A stretch of DNA of 64,000 bases from Scalesia atractyloides (Eukaryota > Streptophyta > Magnoliopsida > Asterales > Asteraceae): the NCBI GenBank assembly GCA_947069175.1, contig CAMTDV010000017.1, positions 40,371,126 through 40,435,125 of the forward strand, written 5' to 3'. A program made the position numbers and the translations under genes. Shown here piece after piece: positions 59,729 through 64,000 of this stretch (its first letter is position 1; the number at the start of each line of letters is the position of its first letter). The notes under the pieces are model-generated. The model did no database searches and was not told where the DNA came from. It worked only from the letters and a program-made list of their open reading frames with translations.

Positions 59729-61085
59729 TGATGTCTGTCGTAAGGAACATGCAAAAACCAACTAACTCTGTAGAAAGGGTAAGTCGGATATCGAACCAGA
59801 GGAGGATTGTGGAAAATGTAATAATGTTGAGTATTATCTAAAAAACTATAAAAACTTAAGTTGTGTTTGAATGATTTAAGAATTAACTAAATTACGAACT
59901 AAGAAAATGAGATTTTATCAGTATGAGGAAGAATCGTTCCTCTGGCATTCAGGTTTTGCAGTTAAATTCAATTATGTGTTCAATTGAAACCACCAACATA
60001 GACATAGGTGTTAAACCTAATTAATCAATTGTGATAATCAACGACTAAGTACTCTGATCAATATATGACGAGAGGTTATCAAATAATTACCAATTGCAAT
60101 TACCAAGCCTAATCCCCTAGCAAATATATCCCAATTACTAGAACTCTCGGGAATTGAATGATCAAGAATCAAGGTTTGAGTAAAAACAATCGTTTACAAT
60201 CAATTAATAAAATCATTGGGAAAAGCATCGAATGCTTAGATCACCAAGTCAAAACAATTTTTACGAACACATAAAACAACTAACTTACAAAAACCCTCCA
60301 ACCGGAGGAAACCAAAAGAGTTTAGCCGCTCATCTCACAAGTGAAATCAACGAAAGATTGAAGAGTAGATGAACTCATGATCTTGATCTTTGATGCTCGG
60401 TTGATGAATGATGAACAATAGAGTAAAAAGCCTTGAACTTAGTGCTTGAGATGATGATTTTTTCGTCATTGGAAGCTTAAATCTCTGATAAGAGGTTTGC
60501 AAAACCCTAATATACCAAAAAGAATTAAAATTCGCGTTTTTTCGTCAACCGGGCCGTCAGTGATGGTGGCACTTTGCTGTTGTTGTTGTCTCATTCAACC
60601 GTCAGTCCACCGTCACCAACGGTGGGCTGTTTATGCTTCTTCTTTGGCCAAAACCCCTCACCGTCAGTGACGGTGAGGACACCGTCGGCGACGGTCGCGA
60701 CTGATGGCCTTGTTTCTTCATTGATTCAACTTTAAACTAATGACACTTTGGCCCCTGAACTTCGAGTCTTCCAATTCCTCACATCATGAAGCACAAACCA
60801 CTATAAAATAAGGACCGAATAGTCCCTAGACTTCATCTATTCCCGCACCTTGCACTCATACATCTCGTATCCAGCCGAAAACTTCCGAATCACACTTCAA
60901 GCTGCACGTATCATCAATACACATTCGACTTGCACTTTAACTCTCATAACTTCACCAAGTTACCTGTTTTACCTTCAAAACAACTAGATCTCGTAGTCAA
61001 CATATTCTATGCAAGTAAACACACACAACATACATAAAATCCATCATTTAACTACTTTAACACTCGGCTTTCACCCTCTACATCA
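59729..61085 (-). repeat. 3' LTR of Athila-2 (1357 bp)
   Basis: Ends TGATGTCTGTCG and CTACATCA; blocks such as GATTAATTGATTGTGAT-type and CTCCAACCGGAGGAAACC align with the Athila-1 LTR. A cluster of CACCGTCAGTGACGGTG-like words sits at about 60548-60712. Confidence 0.88.
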
Positions 61086-62560
61086 CATTCCCACACTTAC
61101 CTTTGATTGTCCTCAAGCAAACCAACTAGAACTAATCACCACAAAAATCAACACCTCTAAACCCTTAACCAGTTCAACCTGTTTAGTTCCCAAGTCATAC
61201 CCGTTCCAAAGACTGACACAATCGAGATTGACAGCCTGACAAGCTATTCATGCAATTTCAAAAACATAAGACTTGTCTATCTAAAACTAACATGTTTAAA
61301 ATACCACACATGCTACACACCTCTCACAATATTCTCTCCTCTCGTGTTAATATATGGACTAGCGTCTAATATGCTAGTATATAACACTCAATTAAGCAAA
61401 TATGAAATCATGTAATCATAGGCTTGTATGACAATCACACCTCCACTGTATCATCTAACATGACATATATCAAAAGGACTTTTCGGTTTTGGGCTTAGGC
61501 TAAGGTAGGGAAAATTTTACGATTTTTTTTCTTTTCTAGTTGGCTCACAAACAATAACCAGACTGTGATAACTTTATTCAAACTCAAACTAGATTGGTTT
61601 CTACCCAAACAATAAATAACCATCAAACTTCTTTTTGTTCTTTTCTCTTCATTTTCTATATTTTTGCAATTTTTCAGATTTTCTCTCTTTTTTTTCTTTC
61701 CTTTTTTTCTATCATCACGGTCGGTCTTCACAAAATAGCGAGTGAACAAACGAAAGGTAATTAGGCTCAACATGGCTACTAAAGGAATTTGGTGAACACA
61801 CGCAACAAACACAAATGAAGAACAAATATCTTAATGCCTTTATCACATATGTGCACATGTCAAACCCACAATCTCAACATGCATCAAATCATACAAGTTC
61901 TAACATAGAGTAACACATAGCCTGCACTCAACAAACGAATTAATCATATAATGCATTCTACCATCTACAGGCTCAAGATCTCACCAAGAAAAGGTAAAAA
62001 AAAGTTAACGACATGTAGCATGTGCAATTAGAAACATGTTACCCCTAGATAGACATCTCTTTTCAATTCTTCTCTATTAAAGCACTTGCCAAGCCTACTC
62101 TCATGAAACTTAAAGGAATAACCATGACAAGGGAACTAATCTAGTCTACTACCGGTAAAGAATCTATTAGTGATTGAAACTTAGGTTTTCGTATCCAATT
62201 AGCAAGCTTAAGACGATGAAAAAGTTAAAATTTTCAAAATTGTCAATTTTTTTTCAGTTTTCATCGATTTCCAATCACTAACTCATCTCTTCAAACTCTT
62301 CGCCGCAAATCCCTTCCCGGGCTCCCATCCCCACACTTGGGATACATTGTCCCCAATGTACGGTACTTTTAAACTTTGCCCGGAAATCCAACCAATGTAC
62401 CTAGCTGAGCGGCTAACTCCTAAAAAATAAATAAATACGCATTCCCATAACACAACATAATAAGTTCAAAACCACCAAATAGAAACACACTAAAATTAAA
62501 GCAATAAATTGTTCAACACAAATAGAAAGAGCACATGGACCTGAACTAATCAGAGAGTGC
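61086..62560 (-). other. Athila-2 3' non-coding part
   Basis: Polypurine tract (minus AAGTGTGGGAATG) at 61086-61098. No coding sequence. The block CATCCCCACACTTGGGATAC near 62326-62350 repeats a polypurine-like tract just downstream of the ORF, as in Athila-1. Confidence 0.65.
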
Positions 62561-63961
62561 TCACTGGTACGATGGACCCGGTGGTCCACCATAGTACTCG
62601 CCCAAATGCTCGTAAAAGGAGCTCATGTCAAAAATATCCGGCAAGCCTCCTGCATGTGGGTTCTCCTGCTGGGAAGAGGATGAGGACGGAGCTCCTTGCT
62701 GCTGCTGCTGTGACGGGTACTCATAGGGCGGCGGCTGGTATGGGTAAGAACTCAGAAAATGTGGTTCCGAATACTCTCTGGGTAACCACATTGAACCATG
62801 AACCCGAGGTATCGGGTGGCGAGGTGTACCAGGCTCATATGGGGGCAACTGACTGTAATCCACATAAGGTGGTCTCTCGGTATATGGAACTCCGTTATAA
62901 TAATCATTATAGTGTCGGAGTTGATTCTCATCGAATGCCCTCATGTTCAACTCCATTTCACCACTAATATGGCGCACCCGATCGGATCGCCGCATGAACC
63001 CCATTAACTCCTCGTGTTGCCTCTCTCTCGTAACATCCAAACGTGAGCCTTGGTCATATATTGATTGCTGCCATGTCTCCCAACCTTATAATCTGGCGGT
63101 TGGCTGCTCTGTACCCTCGCTTGCATATCATCATCAAACACACCCCATGAATAATCAGACTGCCTCGGCTGTTCATGTTGCCTGCTCGATCCTGCACCTA
63201 CATCTGCCCTCGCTTCTCTTCTTCTTTTAAACAACTCCTCATCACTTGAATCCTGGTCATCCATCTCTCCTGGACCAGGTCTCTGCTTGCCCCAATGCAA
63301 TATCTTCAACTTCGCACCATCTCCAAATTTCACTTTATGCCACATTTTTGTTTTATGCAGCTTCAGTTGCTGGCACGGCCCCTTGTTTCACAAGAAAAGC
63401 ACTAATCAATCTTGCATGTGGGATTAACTTCTTCTTCTTCTTCGCGTTCCTTGCTTGCCAGATGTGCATCATGACCAATTGTCTGAAGGATAAATGAACC
63501 TGCCTGGTCATGATAGCGTAGAGCACCACCAACTCTGGCTTACGAACTGCACCCCAGTCTCCTAGTCTTGGAGCAATGTTGGTAAAATACAACATCAGCA
63601 GAAGCCTTACCAATGGCTTAAGGTTATCTTTTTTCATCTCCAACCCCTATTGTGTCAAAAATAACTCCTCAAACACCACCGTCTCTGCCACAATATTTCT
63701 CTGCTCATTATAGTAATCATTCTCGTTAATGTATGTGTAGAAACTGTCAGACTTGGAATCGAACTTGCACAACTGATTTAGTGATGCAAGAGACAAGGTC
63801 GCCGGCTTCCCGTTGACTTTACCCGTTAACTTGACTATTTTCGGTGGGTTGGCCCCGTCATCCTTTGTGAGTGTGCTCATCCAGGCCATCACACTCTGTA
63901 AATATACATCCCCATTCCTCGCTCCATAGAAATCCACCATGTTCTCCCATCCAAGCTCCAC
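62561..63961 (-). pseudogene. Athila ORF-1-like protein gene of Athila-2, broken
   Basis: Reads from LGWENMVDFYGARNGDVYLQ (63955) through LASLNQLCKF and an in-frame TAG at 63647-63649 to MHIWQARNAKKKKKLIPHAR; shifts near 63350 and 63020 follow. Then YVDYSQLPPYEPG and a Pro/Gln/Tyr-rich tail to 62561. The first 200 residues resemble the ATHILA ORF-1 family, a retrotransposon protein often encoded after pol; its role is unclear. The start is beyond or near the window edge. Confidence 0.65.
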
Positions 63962-64000
63962 AAACTACTCATAAAAACCCAATGCCTTGAAGTCACTTTT

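Larger units (their letters stand above)
59729..64000 (-). mobile_element. Athila-2: gypsy retrotransposon, 3' part
   Basis: 3' LTR 59729-61085, then interior on the minus strand to the window end. Same overall build as Athila-1 (LTR length, TGATG/CATCA ends, polypurine tract) but clearly a different family by sequence. Holds the downstream ORF of Athila-type elements. The left target copy would be GTGGT; the right one is out of the window. Confidence 0.85.

Noticed and set aside
61495..61812. Lys-rich ORF on the minus strand
   Set aside because: Arises from a TTTTCTTTC tract in the Athila-2 non-coding part.
1..64000. rRNA, tRNA, CRISPR or bacterial operon features
   Set aside because: tRNA-like matches are only the short primer sites of retroelements; nothing else of the kind was seen.

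Overview
This 64 kb window is eudicot nuclear DNA. It is AT-rich, intron-containing and packed with nested LTR retrotransposons. The style of the elements suggests Asteraceae, but that is an impression only. I saw no bacterial or organellar gene, no rRNA or tRNA gene and no CRISPR array.

One ordinary host gene is visible. It is a cytosolic 9-type lipoxygenase on the minus strand, with seven exons at 19810-19651, 19439-19147, 7596-7029, 6744-6659, 6568-6464, 6003-5716 and 5634-5371. It encodes the PLAT domain and the first half of the catalytic domain. Intron 2 is about 11.5 kb and holds a LINE fragment, Helitron-like units and MITEs. Exon 6 carries one extra base that shifts the frame, and the exons for the C-terminal third would lie left of the window or are lost. 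Copies of transposons flank it on both sides.

Left edge (1-4641): element A, a minus-strand LTR element with no gag or pol. It carries only a long accessory ORF (aORF) between its LTRs. 20850-29556: element F, a decayed plus-strand Ty1-copia element whose integrase is split by a 1.3 kb Mutator-like element with a 9-bp target duplication. 29557-54385: element B, a minus-strand, Sirevirus-like copia element with extended gag, pol and aORF. It is split twice: by Athila-1, a gypsy element at 36990-44051 with target duplication AGTTC, and by element C, a plus-strand copia relative at 47677-54290 with target duplication CAGTA/CAGTG. Element C keeps only RT-RNase H and aORF. 54386-57465: element D, a fourth aORF copy. 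57466-59728: element E, another copia with LTR, PBS and gag, inserted in D. 59729-64000: Athila-2, a gypsy element inserted in E and running off the right edge.

The most notable signals are two. First, the aORF is shared by four copies from at least three diverged subfamilies; one of those copies (A) has no gag or pol at all. Second, each retroelement family seems to have its own short, often palindromic word, repeated in its LTR, leader or spacers.
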